Assembly (NCBI GenBank): GCA_947259585.1
Contig: CAMYMV010000013.1
Location: forward strand, 1-36,812
Direction: 5' to 3'
DNA from: an uncultured Gemmatimonadales bacterium
GTDB taxonomy: Bacteria; Gemmatimonadota; Gemmatimonadetes; Palauibacterales; Palauibacteraceae
Length of the DNA stretch: 36,812 bases
The translations under genes and the position numbers were made by a program. Positions within the stretch are counted from its first letter, which is position 1. Each line of letters starts with the position of its first letter. The notes below the pieces were generated by a model, which had not been told where the DNA came from, searched no databases, and worked only from the letters and a program-made list of their open reading frames with translations. This document shows, one piece after another, positions 8,723-16,802 of this stretch.

Positions 8723-9286
8723 ATGGCCAAGAAAGCGCCGACACAGACCAGGGAGACGTGGCTCACGGCAGCGCTGGAACAGCTTCGTGAGCACGGTCCC
8801 GGCGGGCTCGCCATCGACAAGATCGCGCGCCGACTGGGCGTGACGCGGGGATCGTTCTATCACCACTTCGACAACCTGGACGCCTTCATCGAGGAGCTGC
8901 CGACCTACTGGATGCACCAATACCAGCCCACCCCGTTCGAGGTCATTGTCGAGTGGGAGCCGAAGGTTGAAGGCTGGGTGCGGAAGGTCGTCTGCGACTA
9001 CATCCCCAACATGGGGAGGATGCGCTACGACGCGGCGATGCGGGCCTGGTCTCAGACTCACGATCCCGCGTTGCGCGCGGTCTGCGAGGTGGACGGAGCC
9101 CGGCTGGAGATGTTGACGAGGTTCTTCCAGCATTTCGGGTGCGGGGACTGCGCCGAGCCCTCGGCTATCCTCGCCTATTCGATGATCGTCGGGGTGGATG
9201 GGGTGTGTCGTTGGGGCCCGGAGGAGCGCGAGCTCATCTCGAAACAGATCATCGCCATCCAACAGTCCTGCCGACTACAGGACTGA
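8723..9286 (+). CDS. TetR family transcriptional regulator (first of a pair)
   Basis: DNA-binding repressor, 187 residues, normal for TetR. The helix-turn-helix is at about residues 30-60: LAIDKIARRLGVTRGSFYHH, followed by FDNLDAFIEEL. The C-terminal ligand domain contains MRYDAAMRAWSQ, a signature shared with the next gene. ATG 8723 was chosen because the first residues (AKKAPTQTRETWLTAA) match a TetR N-terminus; the purine-rich GGAGAAGGA lies about 15 bases upstream, a little far. Divergent from the S46 peptidase across about 200 bases, so it may control that gene, itself, or both. A 7-bp stem hairpin covers its stop codon. Ligand unknown. Confidence 0.9.
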   Translation: MAKKAPTQTRETWLTAALEQLREHGPGGLAIDKIARRLGVTRGSFYHHFDNLDAFIEELPTYWMHQYQPTPFEVIVEWEPKVEGWVRKVVCDYIPNMGRMRYDAAMRAWSQTHDPALRAVCEVDGARLEMLTRFFQHFGCGDCAEPSAILAYSMIVGVDGVCRWGPEERELISKQIIAIQQSCRLQD

Positions 9287-9296
9287 TCTGTCGGCA
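9269..9296 (+). terminator. Hairpin over the end of the first tetR gene
   Basis: Perfect 7-bp inverted repeat TGCCGAC / GTCGGCA separated by 14 bases, spanning the TGA at 9284-9286. There is no T run behind it, so an intrinsic terminator is uncertain; it could also stabilise the transcript end. Confidence 0.35.
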
Positions 9297-9308
9297 ATCC
9301 AATCGAGT

Positions 9309-9336
9309 TGATCTTCCGTACTCCGTGACATACACT
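9309..9336 (+). promoter_or_regulatory. Possible sigma-70 promoter for the second tetR gene
   Basis: TTGATC (9309-9314) and TACACT (9331-9336) are separated by 16 bases, each matching four of six consensus positions. The second box overlaps an inverted repeat and lies just before a larger palindrome, as expected for an autoregulated repressor promoter. Not proven. Confidence 0.35.
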
Positions 9337-9367
9337 TGTGTACGCATACACCATAGTATGGTGTGTG
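9331..9367. promoter_or_regulatory. Palindromic operator candidates between the tetR genes
   Basis: Two inverted repeats lie in the 144-base gap before the second tetR. The stronger is acaccata-g-tatggtgt at 9348-9364, perfect over 8-bp arms and extended imperfectly to 9345-9367. The weaker is TACAC-tt-GTGTA at 9331-9342. Size and position match TetR operators that block their own promoter. Which of the two neighbouring regulators binds cannot be told. Confidence 0.55.
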
Positions 9368-9430
9368 GTACGGGCATGGACGTGTCATAGGCGGCTGAAC
9401 GACCCCAAAAGAGATTCTGGAGGCAGTCCG

Positions 9431-9997
9431 GTGGCTACTGCTAGCACGGCACTCAAAAGGCTGGACCGCTACGATTGGCTTATGCAGGGGATCGAGACGC
9501 TGCGCAACTGCGGCATCGATGCGGTCCGGGTGGAGCCGATGGCGCGGTTGCTCGGGGTCACCAAGGGAAGTTTCTACTGGCACTTCAAGGACCGCGGCGA
9601 GTTTCTCGACGGTCTTCTGGAGTACTGGGAGACAGAGATGACCGAGAAGATCAGCGTTCACGTCGTGCACGCGCAAGGTGAGCCCAAGAAGCAGCTTCTC
9701 GCCCTCCTGGAGCACATCGTCAACGAGGAGATCAATCGGTACGACGCGGCCGTCCGGGCCTGGGCGCTCTACGATGAGCGCGCGGCCGAAGTAGTGCGGC
9801 GAGTGGACGAGCGTCGACTTGCGTACGTCTGCCAGCTCTTTCTCGACATGGGCTTTTCTCCCGAACAGGCGGACATCAGAAGCCGCATGTCCTATCACTA
9901 CGTCGTGGGTGAGTACACTGCGTTTGTCAAGGATCCTACGCGCGCGGAGCGGCTGGCCCACGTCCGGCTCCGCCATCAGCTCCTGACGGAGTGCTGA
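9431..9997 (+). CDS. TetR family transcriptional regulator (second of a pair)
   Basis: A 188-residue TetR repressor. The helix-turn-helix reads VEPMARLLGVTKGSFYWHFK, followed by DRGEFLDGLLEYW. The ligand domain contains NRYDAAVRAWALYDERAAEV, clearly related to the preceding regulator (RYDAAMRAW), so the two are paralogues. GTG 9431 is taken as the start because GGAGG (9419-9423) sits 7 bases upstream; the frame is open back to 9338 but that stretch contains the operator candidate and should be untranslated. Followed by two hairpins and then the OsmC gene. Probably autoregulated through the palindrome at 9345-9367; other targets and the ligand are unknown. Confidence 0.92.
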   Translation: MATASTALKRLDRYDWLMQGIETLRNCGIDAVRVEPMARLLGVTKGSFYWHFKDRGEFLDGLLEYWETEMTEKISVHVVHAQGEPKKQLLALLEHIVNEEINRYDAAVRAWALYDERAAEVVRRVDERRLAYVCQLFLDMGFSPEQADIRSRMSYHYVVGEYTAFVKDPTRAERLAHVRLRHQLLTEC

Positions 9998-10000
9998 TCC

Positions 10001-10075
10001 GGGAACCGATCTCGGTCCCGCTGATCAACCCCCATCAACCGATCCTCATCGAGGCCGTGACCCAGGCCTCACGGC
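10001..10075 (+). terminator. Two hairpins after the second tetR gene
   Basis: GGGAACCG-atct-CGGTCCC (10001-10019, one bulged base) is followed by GCCGTGA / TCACGGC with an 8-base loop (10054-10075). Neither has a T tract. They may end the tetR transcript or shape the leader of the OsmC message; evidence is structural only. Confidence 0.3.
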
Positions 10076-10127
10076 GTGTCACTCAATCGTTGACGAGAGG
10101 AGGGGTCTCCTACTATCGGAGGACAGG

Positions 10128-10634
10128 ATGGACGAGCGCGGTTTCGAGCTAACGATGGAGCTGCAGCAGGGCATGCAGTTCCTGGTCGATTTCGGACGAC
10201 AAGACGTTCCGCCGCTGCTGATGGACGAGCCTGAGCCGGTGGGGGAAGACGAAGGCCCCAACGCGACCCGCCTGTTGGCCGCGGCGGTCGGCAACTGCCT
10301 CAGCGCGAGCGCCCTCTTCTGCTTTCGGAAGGCGCGCGTCACGGTCGACGGAATGCGGACCGAGGTACGGACCAAGCTGGTCCGGAACGAGAGCGGCCGA
10401 GTGAGGGTCGGCGCGATCGAGGTGGAGATCCAGCCGGAAGTGTCATCCGACGACTGGCCGCGCCTGCGCCGCTGCATCGACGTCTTTCAAGACTTCTGCA
10501 TCGTCTCGCAGAGCGTCAAACAGGGGATCGACATCAGCGTCGAGGTGAAGGCACCGGCCGAGCTCGCCGAGCTCGAGGCCACTCACCAGGAATCTGGCCT
10601 GACCCCAGCTAGTGAAATCCGAGGCCGAGCGTGA
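10128..10634 (+). CDS. OsmC family protein
   Basis: OsmC/Ohr-fold proteins reduce organic or hydrogen peroxides with two cysteines. The first candidate is C57 in AAVGNCLSASALF, the second C124 in FQDFCIVSQSVKQGI, the two places where family catalytic cysteines normally occur; extra cysteines at about 65 and 116 are unusual. Length 168 is slightly above average because of an acidic loop (EPEPVGEDEGPN) before the first cysteine and a short C-terminal tail. ATG 10128 has GGAGGA about 4 bases upstream. The 3' end overlaps the convergent barrel gene by 26 bases. The upstream TetR regulator might control it, but the hairpins between them argue for separate transcripts. Confidence 0.88.
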   Translation: MDERGFELTMELQQGMQFLVDFGRQDVPPLLMDEPEPVGEDEGPNATRLLAAAVGNCLSASALFCFRKARVTVDGMRTEVRTKLVRNESGRVRVGAIEVEIQPEVSSDDWPRLRRCIDVFQDFCIVSQSVKQGIDISVEVKAPAELAELEATHQESGLTPASEIRGRA

Positions 10635-11109
10635 TGAGGAACGTCGTCAACGTGCTGTTGTCGAAGACCTGGACCATGAAGTCGAAGTTGGGGGTCACGT
10701 AGAGGTTGTTGGCCAACCTCAGGTCGTAGCCCGTCCCGAACATCAGACCGAGCCCCGTGCTTCCGCCGTCGGTGGCCGCCAGCCCGAAGGACCCCCTGAA
10801 GAAGAGGTCGTGGCCGGGCTTCCCGGTGGTCTCGTAGAACGGGTAGATAAGACCGGTGGCCGCGATGTTCGTGGTGGAGGCGCCATCGCGGAACCAGGTG
10901 ACGACCTCGCCGCCGAACAGCGCCTTCCGGTCCGGCGTGCCGCCCATGCGCACGTAGAAGACTCCGCCGGATGAGCCCTCGAGCCAGCCGGCGCCACCGC
11001 CCACGTTGAACCAGAAGCCCTTGTGGGTATCGGGGCGCCGCTGAGCCAGGGCCGGATTCGCGCTCACGAGCACCAGCGCCACCATCGCCGCCGAACGTTT
11101 CCAGCACAT
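10609..11109 (-). CDS. Small outer-membrane beta-barrel-like protein
   Basis: Begins with a signal peptide (KRSAAMVALVLVSANPALAQ, cleavage after about residue 23). The mature 143 residues are rich in Gly, Phe, Tyr and Thr with alternating hydrophobic strands, for example HDLFFRGSFGLAAT and LYVTPNFDFMVQV, and end in LGLGFH with an aromatic-plus-one residue near the C-terminus, as in OmpA/OmpW-type eight-stranded barrels. GGGAGGG lies a few bases upstream of ATG 11109. No enzymatic residues can be named. Convergent with OsmC, overlapping by 26 bases. Function unknown. Confidence 0.8.
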   Translation of the reverse strand: MCWKRSAAMVALVLVSANPALAQRRPDTHKGFWFNVGGGAGWLEGSSGGVFYVRMGGTPDRKALFGGEVVTWFRDGASTTNIAATGLIYPFYETTGKPGHDLFFRGSFGLAATDGGSTGLGLMFGTGYDLRLANNLYVTPNFDFMVQVFDNSTLTTFLITLGLGFH

Positions 11110-11310
11110 CTCGCCCTCCCTTCACATCTGCACGCGCCATACTGCCGAAAGCCGTGAGAATCGCTTCACTGGAATGACTTCGGCATGCGCCCGCTGGTCA
11201 CGGCTCGCCTTCGCTCGTCCAACGTCACGGGTCGATCCGCGCGACCTCCGGCAAGAAAGATAGGGGTCCGGGGCGTAGCCGTTGAGCGGGAGATCCGGCT
11301 ACGTTGAGGT

Positions 11311-11332
11311 TCGGGGCATTCTCGGGGCATTC
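11311..11332. repeat. Tandem duplication of 11 bases
   Basis: tcggggcattc is repeated directly (11311-11321 and 11322-11332) in the 273-base divergent gap between the barrel gene and the class V aminotransferase, 50 bases before the latter. An 11-base period puts both copies on the same helical face. Could be a regulator site or simple slippage. Confidence 0.6.
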
Positions 11333-11382
11333 TTCCGCCCGCCCGTGCCACCGGCCGTCGAACAGCGTTGGGGGGACTGAGC

Positions 11383-12561
11383 TTGGAGTCGATGCCGAGA
11401 ACGCGGAAGGACGAATTCTCGCTTCCGGCGGATCACCACTACCTGAACTGCGCCTACATGACTCCGCTATCGAGGCGCGTGCAGGCGGCGGGTGAAGCCG
11501 CGATTCGTCGGGCGGCCGTGCCGGCGGACATCCAGACCGAGGATTTCTTCTCGGGCTGCGATCATGTGCGCGAGCTGTTTGCCCGCCTCATAAACGCGCC
11601 GGACCCCCAGCGTATCGCGATCATCCCCTCGGCCTCCTACGGCCTTTCGGCCGTGGCTCGAAACACCCCGATGGAGCGGGGTCAGAACGCAGTAATCGTT
11701 CACCATCAGTTTCCCTCGAACGTCCATATCTGGCGCCGGAAGTGCGAGACCGCCGGGGCCGAGCTGAGGGTCGTTCGCCCGCCCACCGACGGGCCGGGCT
11801 GTGCGAGGGCCTGGAACGACGCGATCCTGGAGGCGATCGACGGGGACACGGCGGTCGTGGCCCAGGGCGTCGTACACTGGACGGATGGAACGCCGTTCGA
11901 GGTGGAAGCCATCGCGTCCCGTGCACGGGAGGTGGGAGCAGCCTTCATACTGGACGCCACACAAGCCGTGGGTGCCATGCCGTTCGATCTGCAGCGTGTT
12001 CAGCCCGATGCCCTGATCTGTGCGGCGTACAAGTGGCTGACAGGGCCTTACTCCATCGGCGCGGCCTACTTCGGTTCTCGGTACGACGACGGCACGCCTC
12101 TCGAGGAGACGTGGATGGGTAGGGTCGGAAGCGAGGACTTTGCCGCTCTCGTGGAGCAGAGCGAGCTCTACCGCCCGGGAGCTCTCCGATACGACATGGG
12201 CGAGGCGGCGAACTTCATCCTGATCCCCATGTTCATCGAGGCGCTCGAGCAGCTGCTCGAATGGGGAGTGGAGAACATCCAGGCGTACTGCCGGGGGCTG
12301 ACCCGCGAGTTGATCGAAGAGATCGCCGGCGAGCGGGATCCTGACGGGCCGGAGCCGGTCGGACATCTGTTCGGATTTCACGTTCCGGCGGGCGTCGACC
12401 CGGCGGAGCTGCAGGCGCGGCTCTGTGCCCGGCAGGTGTTTGTCTCCGTCCGCGGGGACGCGATTCGGGTGGCGCCCCACATCTACAACGATGCGGCGGA
12501 CATCGAGGCGCTCCGGGCCGTGCTCGCGGAGTGCGGGATGCTGGCGTCCGTGGCCCGGTAG
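11383..12561 (+). CDS. Class V aminotransferase-fold PLP enzyme
   Basis: PLP enzyme of the cysteine desulfurase/isopenicillin N epimerase fold. Visible cofactor residues: DATQAVGAMPFDL (Asp to the pyridine N, Gln near O3') and the Schiff-base lysine in AAYKWLTGPYSIG. The N-terminus LNCAYMTPLS is the substrate-side loop common in the uncharacterised aminotransferase V group. There is no conserved cysteine loop of the IscS type, so desulfurase activity is unlikely; the substrate is unknown. Three in-frame starts exist: TTG 11368, TTG 11383 and ATG 11392. TTG 11383 has a GGGGGGA stretch 6 bases upstream and is preferred, while ATG 11392 has GGAG only 3 bases away. It is followed after 12 bases by the DUF4760-like gene, suggesting one transcript with that gene and the VOC dioxygenase. 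Confidence 0.87.
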   Translation: MESMPRTRKDEFSLPADHHYLNCAYMTPLSRRVQAAGEAAIRRAAVPADIQTEDFFSGCDHVRELFARLINAPDPQRIAIIPSASYGLSAVARNTPMERGQNAVIVHHQFPSNVHIWRRKCETAGAELRVVRPPTDGPGCARAWNDAILEAIDGDTAVVAQGVVHWTDGTPFEVEAIASRAREVGAAFILDATQAVGAMPFDLQRVQPDALICAAYKWLTGPYSIGAAYFGSRYDDGTPLEETWMGRVGSEDFAALVEQSELYRPGALRYDMGEAANFILIPMFIEALEQLLEWGVENIQAYCRGLTRELIEEIAGERDPDGPEPVGHLFGFHVPAGVDPAELQARLCARQVFVSVRGDAIRVAPHIYNDAADIEALRAVLAECGMLASVAR

Positions 12562-12573
12562 CCCGAATCGAGG

Positions 12574-13101
12574 ATGAATACGACGGCGAGCCTGGACCTG
12601 AACACACTGGCCAACCTGGCCGAGATCATCAGCGTGCTCATCGTCATCGGCGGTGTGGCCTTCGCCGTCGTCCAGATCCGCGAGTTCCAGCGGCAGCGGA
12701 GGGAGACGGCGGCGATCGAGCTCGCCCGCTCCTTCACGGATCCCCAGTTCGCGCGGGCGGTCCTGCTGGTGGTCTCGCTTCCTCCGGGTTGCTCCGCGAA
12801 AGAGCTACGGCGCTCGCCCGAGCATGAGGAGGCGGCGATGCTCGTCAGCCTCACGCTCGAAGCCGTCGGTATCATGGTTCACCACCGCATCGTGCCCATG
12901 CAGACGGTGTGGGAGCTCATGGGCGGCGTCACGCAGACCTGTTGGGACCGGATGCGGGAGTGGGTGCAGGTGGTCCGCCGCGAGCAGGGCAACGAGAAGT
13001 TCGACGAATGGCTCGAGTGGCTTTCGGACCAGATGAAGCGGCTTGGTGACGAGGGTGAAGGAGAGCCCGCCTACCTGGTCTACGAGGGCTGGCGGCCGTA
13101 A
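12574..13101 (+). CDS. Membrane-anchored helical protein (DUF4760-like)
   Basis: One N-terminal transmembrane helix (about residues 12-35, LAEIISVLIVIGGVAFAVVQ) followed by a basic stretch and about 130 residues of cytoplasmic helices. The layout, one helix, then IREFQRQRRETAAIELARSF and a C-terminal WDRMREWVQVVRREQG, resembles DUF4760-type proteins of unknown function. No catalytic residues are evident. It starts 12 bases after the aminotransferase stop and ends 27 bases before the VOC dioxygenase, so it is probably in the same operon. No ribosome site stands out except the purine-rich CGAGG just before ATG 12574. Confidence 0.72.
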   Translation: MNTTASLDLNTLANLAEIISVLIVIGGVAFAVVQIREFQRQRRETAAIELARSFTDPQFARAVLLVVSLPPGCSAKELRRSPEHEEAAMLVSLTLEAVGIMVHHRIVPMQTVWELMGGVTQTCWDRMREWVQVVRREQGNEKFDEWLEWLSDQMKRLGDEGEGEPAYLVYEGWRP

Positions 13102-13128
13102 TGGCGTTTCGCGGATAGTCCGTCCGGC

Positions 13129-14082
13129 ATGACCCCCTCGGTTCATGGCGTTCACCACGTCACGGTCATCTGCGGCCACCCGCAGGAGAACCTGGATTTC
13201 TACGCCGGCGTTCTCGGCCTGCGGCTCGTGAAGAGGACCGTGAACCAGGACGTTCCGGACACCTATCACCTCTTCTACGCCGATGGCGTCGGGACGCCCG
13301 GAACCGACCTCACCTTCTTTCCCTGGCCGCAGATGGCGCCGGCCCGCTACGGGGTCGGTCTTGCCGTGGAGATTCCGCTCGCGATTCCGGTCGGAAGCCT
13401 CCCGTACTGGGAATCGCGTTTCGAGATGCACGGCGTGGCTCGGGGCGAGCCGGAGACCCGCTTTGGCGAGGCGACGCTGCCTTTTCGAGATCCTCACGGC
13501 CTCGAGCTCGCGTTGGTCGAAACGGACGACGAGCGTTCCTGGACGCCCTGGCAGGCCGGGCCCGTGCCCGCCGACCACCAGATTCGCGGCATGCACGCCG
13601 TCCGCCTGCTGGAGCGAGAGCTGACGCCGACGGCCGAGGCTCTCGAGGCGTCCATGGGCTTCGAGCCTTTCGGAGAAGAGGCCGGCTGGCACCGGTGGGT
13701 GGTCGATGGTGGCGGCTCGGGCCGTATCATCGAAATGAGGCAGCAGCCGGCCGGGAGCCGAGGCGCCTGGGGCACAGGAAGCGTGCACCACGTAGCCTGG
13801 CGCGTCGCGGATGACGAGGAAGAGATGACTCTGCGCGCGTCGGTGCGCGACGCCGGGCTCAGGCCCACGGCGCCGATCGACCGCTTCTGGTTCCGCTCCG
13901 TCTACTTCAGGGAGCCGGGCGGCGTCCTGCTCGAGCTGGCGACCGACGGGCCCGGCTTTCTGCGCGACGAGGCGCTAGAGAGCCTCGGGGAGACGCTGAT
14001 CCTGCCTCCCTGGCTCGAGGCGCGACGCGACGAGATCGAATCCGCGCTTCCGCCGCTGGAGTCGCCGACGAGCGCAGCCTGA
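13129..14082 (+). CDS. VOC-superfamily ring-cleaving dioxygenase-like protein
   Basis: Two vicinal-oxygen-chelate modules in tandem, like MhqO/glyoxalase-type ring-cleaving dioxygenases that open (hydro)quinones using Fe or Mn. Module one starts at GVHHVTVICGHPQENLDFY, with VQ-type strand VNQDVPDTYHLFYAD; module two includes GSVHHVAWRVADDEEE and ends FREPGGVLLELAT. The metal ligands expected for the family, His near residue 9, His of HHVAW and Glu in LLELAT, are all present. The 317-residue length is normal. It is the last gene of a likely three-gene unit and is convergent with the damaged uridine-kinase-like gene, with 57 bases between the stop and its remnant. Detoxification of quinones is the family inference; the substrate is not known. 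Confidence 0.88.
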   Translation: MTPSVHGVHHVTVICGHPQENLDFYAGVLGLRLVKRTVNQDVPDTYHLFYADGVGTPGTDLTFFPWPQMAPARYGVGLAVEIPLAIPVGSLPYWESRFEMHGVARGEPETRFGEATLPFRDPHGLELALVETDDERSWTPWQAGPVPADHQIRGMHAVRLLERELTPTAEALEASMGFEPFGEEAGWHRWVVDGGGSGRIIEMRQQPAGSRGAWGTGSVHHVAWRVADDEEEMTLRASVRDAGLRPTAPIDRFWFRSVYFREPGGVLLELATDGPGFLRDEALESLGETLILPPWLEARRDEIESALPPLESPTSAA

Positions 14083-14139
14083 CGGGCGCGCTCTAGGCAC
14101 GCGGGAGCACGAGTTTCGACCGGACTCGGGCGGCTGACG

Positions 14140-14767
14140 CTACGCCGGGCGGCCGGACCCGAGTTCTCGCTCCTCGGGTGGCGCCTCGATAACGATGTCA
14201 GCCAGAGCCTTGTGTCGGGATATGATCGGGGTCCCGAGCGCGCTTCAGCCTCGTTTTTCGGTTCTGGCGGTAGTCGCGGTCGATGAAGACCCGCAGGTCC
14301 CCTCCGCCCAGCATGCTCGTGTACGTTCCCTCCACGATGATCACGCGGAGCCGTCCGGGTCCGGGCTGCAGGACCTCCGCGCCGATTCGGTCTTCCTCGA
14401 AGAAGACGAGCGGCTTTTCCAACGGTTCGTCCGGACGCTCCTTGAGGGCGGAGATGTGCTCGTCGAGCAACTCCAGGCGCACCTCGCCGGGACCCACCCG
14501 CCCGATCTCCCCGAGGCGGCGGTCGTGGTTCGTGCGGGGCGGGAGGAGGAAGTAGTCGTCCTGGCAGAGGATGACTGGCTCCTTCTTCTCCTCCCTGAGC
14601 AGTTCGGCCAGGCAGTGGGCGATCTCGCTCTTTCCAGAGCCCGATTCCCCCGCCACGGTCACCGCCAGCGGCCTGTCCCGATCCGCCAGCGCACCTCTGA
14701 GCTGCTCCAGCACCTGGTTGGCGCCGGCTCGGTGGTAGTCGCTGATCACCAGCTTGTCTCCGATCAT
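14140..14767 (-). pseudogene. Uridine-kinase-like P-loop protein, internal deletion and frameshift
   Basis: P-loop kinase of the uridine kinase/phosphoribulokinase family. Walker A is AGESGSGKSE, followed by LCQDDYFLLPP and a lid region; the intact frame runs 14767 to 14198 (189 residues) and reads RARDPD before ending in unrelated HIPTQGSG. The normal C-terminus is found next to it in another frame: from 14226 the sequence reads IISRHKALADIVIEAPPEE and stops at 14140. The family usually has about 13 more residues (FIE.VLEIEH-like) between RDPD and IIS. So roughly 40 bases (3n-1) appear to be missing at 14226-14228, shifting the frame. ATG 14767 follows the glycosyltransferase stop by 3 bases, indicating an operon. 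Either a pseudogene or an assembly error; nucleotide binding parts remain whole. Confidence 0.78.
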
Positions 14768-14770
14768 ATC

Positions 14771-16537
14771 TCAGCCGTCCGGGTTGCCGTCGGCGATCTC
14801 GAAGCCGCGTCGCCGCAAGTAGCGGAGAAACTCTGCAGTCTTGTAGCTCCAGTCGAGCGCTCGAGCGGTCTCCTGCAGCCGGGCGGCTCTCGCCTCCCGT
14901 TCCGCATCGTCTTCGAGGAGACGGCTCAATCCCTCGGTGAAACCTTGGATGTCGCCGGGCGAGAAGAGCTCGGCGTCGTCGGAGGCGTGGTGAATGCTGA
15001 ACGGGATCGTGTCCGTGCTCACGATCGCGGTACCAGCAGCGGCCGCCTGCGAGACGCTCATTCCGAAACCCTCCATCTCCGACGCCGTCGCGTAAATGTC
15101 GGCGACGGAGAAAATGGGGCCGATATGCACGTCCGGAATCGGACCCGTCAGGAAAGCCCTTCCCTCGAGAGTTTCGGTGAAATCGACTTGGTGCTGAAGC
15201 CCCTGATAGAGGTCGTTCCGCGGTCCGCCTCCCACGAACAGGAAAACGTCGTCGTATCGGGGCGCGATCCGCGCGAACGCCGCGAGGACGAGGTCCTTTC
15301 GCTTCGTTTGGTCCATGCGGCTGGTCTCGAGGATGATCCTCGCACTCTTCAGCGTCTCCTCCGGAATCCCGCTGAGCTCTGAGAGATACCGGTATGTCAT
15401 CTCCTTCTCGTCGTTGCCGTACGGCCGGAACACGTCGCCGTTCACGCAAGGGGGAAAGTAGAACGTGTCCTCGATCGGGACGCGGAAGTGAGACCACAGC
15501 CGCAGAGCGATCTTCGCCGAGGTCGCGGCGAAGGCGCGAGTGCGGTCGCAGACCATGCGCTCGTGACTGCGCCGCTCGCAGAGCTTGAGCGTCCGGCGGA
15601 GCTCGATGGGGCGCCCACGGTAGTTGTAGTCCTTCAGCTCCCCGATCGAGTGCGGCGTCCACGCGTGTCGATCCACCCGGTCCAGATCGCGCTTCAGGCG
15701 CTCGTCGACTTCCGGATTCTGCGCCAGGATCGCGCTGCCGAGGGAGGCCGCGGCCTGCAGTCGCTCGAGGAGAGGGTCGAAGTCTTCGTGATTCCGGGTG
15801 ACCGACTGTACGACTCGATCCACGATCGCGTTCTCGGCCCTCGCGTCGAGTCCGCGAGCGGCGGACCACTGCGAAGCCGCCGCTCGCACACGCTGCTCGA
15901 GCGGAAGCTCGTGTCGCCCCTCTTGCTGCAGCAGCACATAACCCAGGTGGAAGCTCGGCGCCTGGCCCATCGCCCTCCAATGTCTCTCCCGTCGTGCTTG
16001 CTCGAGGACGCTGTCATCGACGATGCCTTCGAGAAGCATGCGAATAGAGCGCTCGACGAGATCGTCCCGCCAACGCTCGATCAGGCGCACCGCCATGAGC
16101 GCGGCGTCCCAGTAGTGGGAGCTGATGAACTCGTAGCACTCCCACGGCTCCCTACTCCTCTCGGCCCCTTCACGGCGGAGGAACGCGTCGAGCCACTCTA
16201 TCTCCTCGTCCAGGGCGGTCGCGATATCCTCCTTTCTGATGAAGGAGTCCCCGCCGCCGGGAATGAAGACATAGCGCACGTGCTCGGAAAGGTACTCGGG
16301 AGCACTCCGGATCTGATCGCTCTCGAAGTAGGCAAACCCGCCACGGGTGAAGATCGTCACGCGATAGCCGAGTTCGGCTAGCCTGAGTGCCAGCGTGTTG
16401 ACGTAGAGGTTCTGCCCGCCGGTGTCCGGCGCGCCGCCTACCGGAAGCTGGCTGCCGGCGTAGCCGTGATTCGTGAGGAGGGCGACGTCCGGTCGATCGG
16501 CGTCTCGAAACGCCTCCGCCCGCTTCTGTGGGTCCAT
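14771..16537 (-). CDS. Sucrose-phosphate-synthase-like GT4 glycosyltransferase
   Basis: GT-B glycosyltransferase that should use a nucleotide sugar. The N-terminal half shows GGAPDTGGQNLYVNTLALRL, the DTGGQ motif of sucrose and sucrose-phosphate synthases, and WTPHSIGELKD. The C-terminal half has the donor-site SEMEGFGMSVSQA with the two glutamates of retaining GT4 enzymes. Unlike ordinary family members, about 140 mostly helical residues are inserted between HYWDAALMAVRL and WTPHS. The frame stays open to 16828, which would overlap the divergent kinase gene; ATG 16537 (MDPQKRAEAF) is preferred because conserved sequence begins soon after, though its ribosome site is weak. The product would be 588 residues. 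Followed by the uridine-kinase-like gene after 3 bases. Acceptor unknown; a sugar-phosphate or glyceric acid-type compatible solute is possible. Confidence 0.88.
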   Translation of the reverse strand: MDPQKRAEAFRDADRPDVALLTNHGYAGSQLPVGGAPDTGGQNLYVNTLALRLAELGYRVTIFTRGGFAYFESDQIRSAPEYLSEHVRYVFIPGGGDSFIRKEDIATALDEEIEWLDAFLRREGAERSREPWECYEFISSHYWDAALMAVRLIERWRDDLVERSIRMLLEGIVDDSVLEQARRERHWRAMGQAPSFHLGYVLLQQEGRHELPLEQRVRAAASQWSAARGLDARAENAIVDRVVQSVTRNHEDFDPLLERLQAAASLGSAILAQNPEVDERLKRDLDRVDRHAWTPHSIGELKDYNYRGRPIELRRTLKLCERRSHERMVCDRTRAFAATSAKIALRLWSHFRVPIEDTFYFPPCVNGDVFRPYGNDEKEMTYRYLSELSGIPEETLKSARIILETSRMDQTKRKDLVLAAFARIAPRYDDVFLFVGGGPRNDLYQGLQHQVDFTETLEGRAFLTGPIPDVHIGPIFSVADIYATASEMEGFGMSVSQAAAAGTAIVSTDTIPFSIHHASDDAELFSPGDIQGFTEGLSRLLEDDAEREARAARLQETARALDWSYKTAEFLRYLRRRGFEIADGNPDG

Positions 16538-16802
16538 CTCGGCACGTCCGCTGCTATCCAGCTCGCACTCTCGCTTGCAACGTTGTTCGGCGTCCCGGTG
16601 TATCGCGGTTCGGGGAACATGCATGTGAGCAGCGGTCTTGTCACCATGTTCCGCATCATTTGATCTTCTCTCCGGTGCCTGATCTTCCCGGGCCGCCCGA
16701 AAACCGCGCGCCTCTGTGACGGCGGTGACCCGACTTACCCCGCCAAACGGGGAGCTAGACACGGACGGCGCTTTCCTCGGAGAACGATAGAGGAGCTTGC
16801 CC
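16538..16802. promoter_or_regulatory. Divergent promoter region of the glycosyltransferase and kinase genes
   Basis: A 265-base gap between the two start codons must hold promoters for both units. It contains ACATGCATGT (10-bp perfect palindrome near 16618-16627) and CCCCG-ccaaa-CGGGG (5-bp arms, near 16738-16752). No clear -35/-10 pair could be assigned. No gene is supported here. Confidence 0.4.

Noticed and set aside
9275..9976. An antisense frame over the second tetR gene
   Set aside because: Shadow of the TetR coding frame; it would also span the operator and promoter.
13902..15980. A 692-codon open frame on the - strand over the VOC gene end, kinase remnant and glycosyltransferase
   Set aside because: Composition is Arg/Gly-rich and patternless. 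The real glycosyltransferase is in another frame of the same strand.
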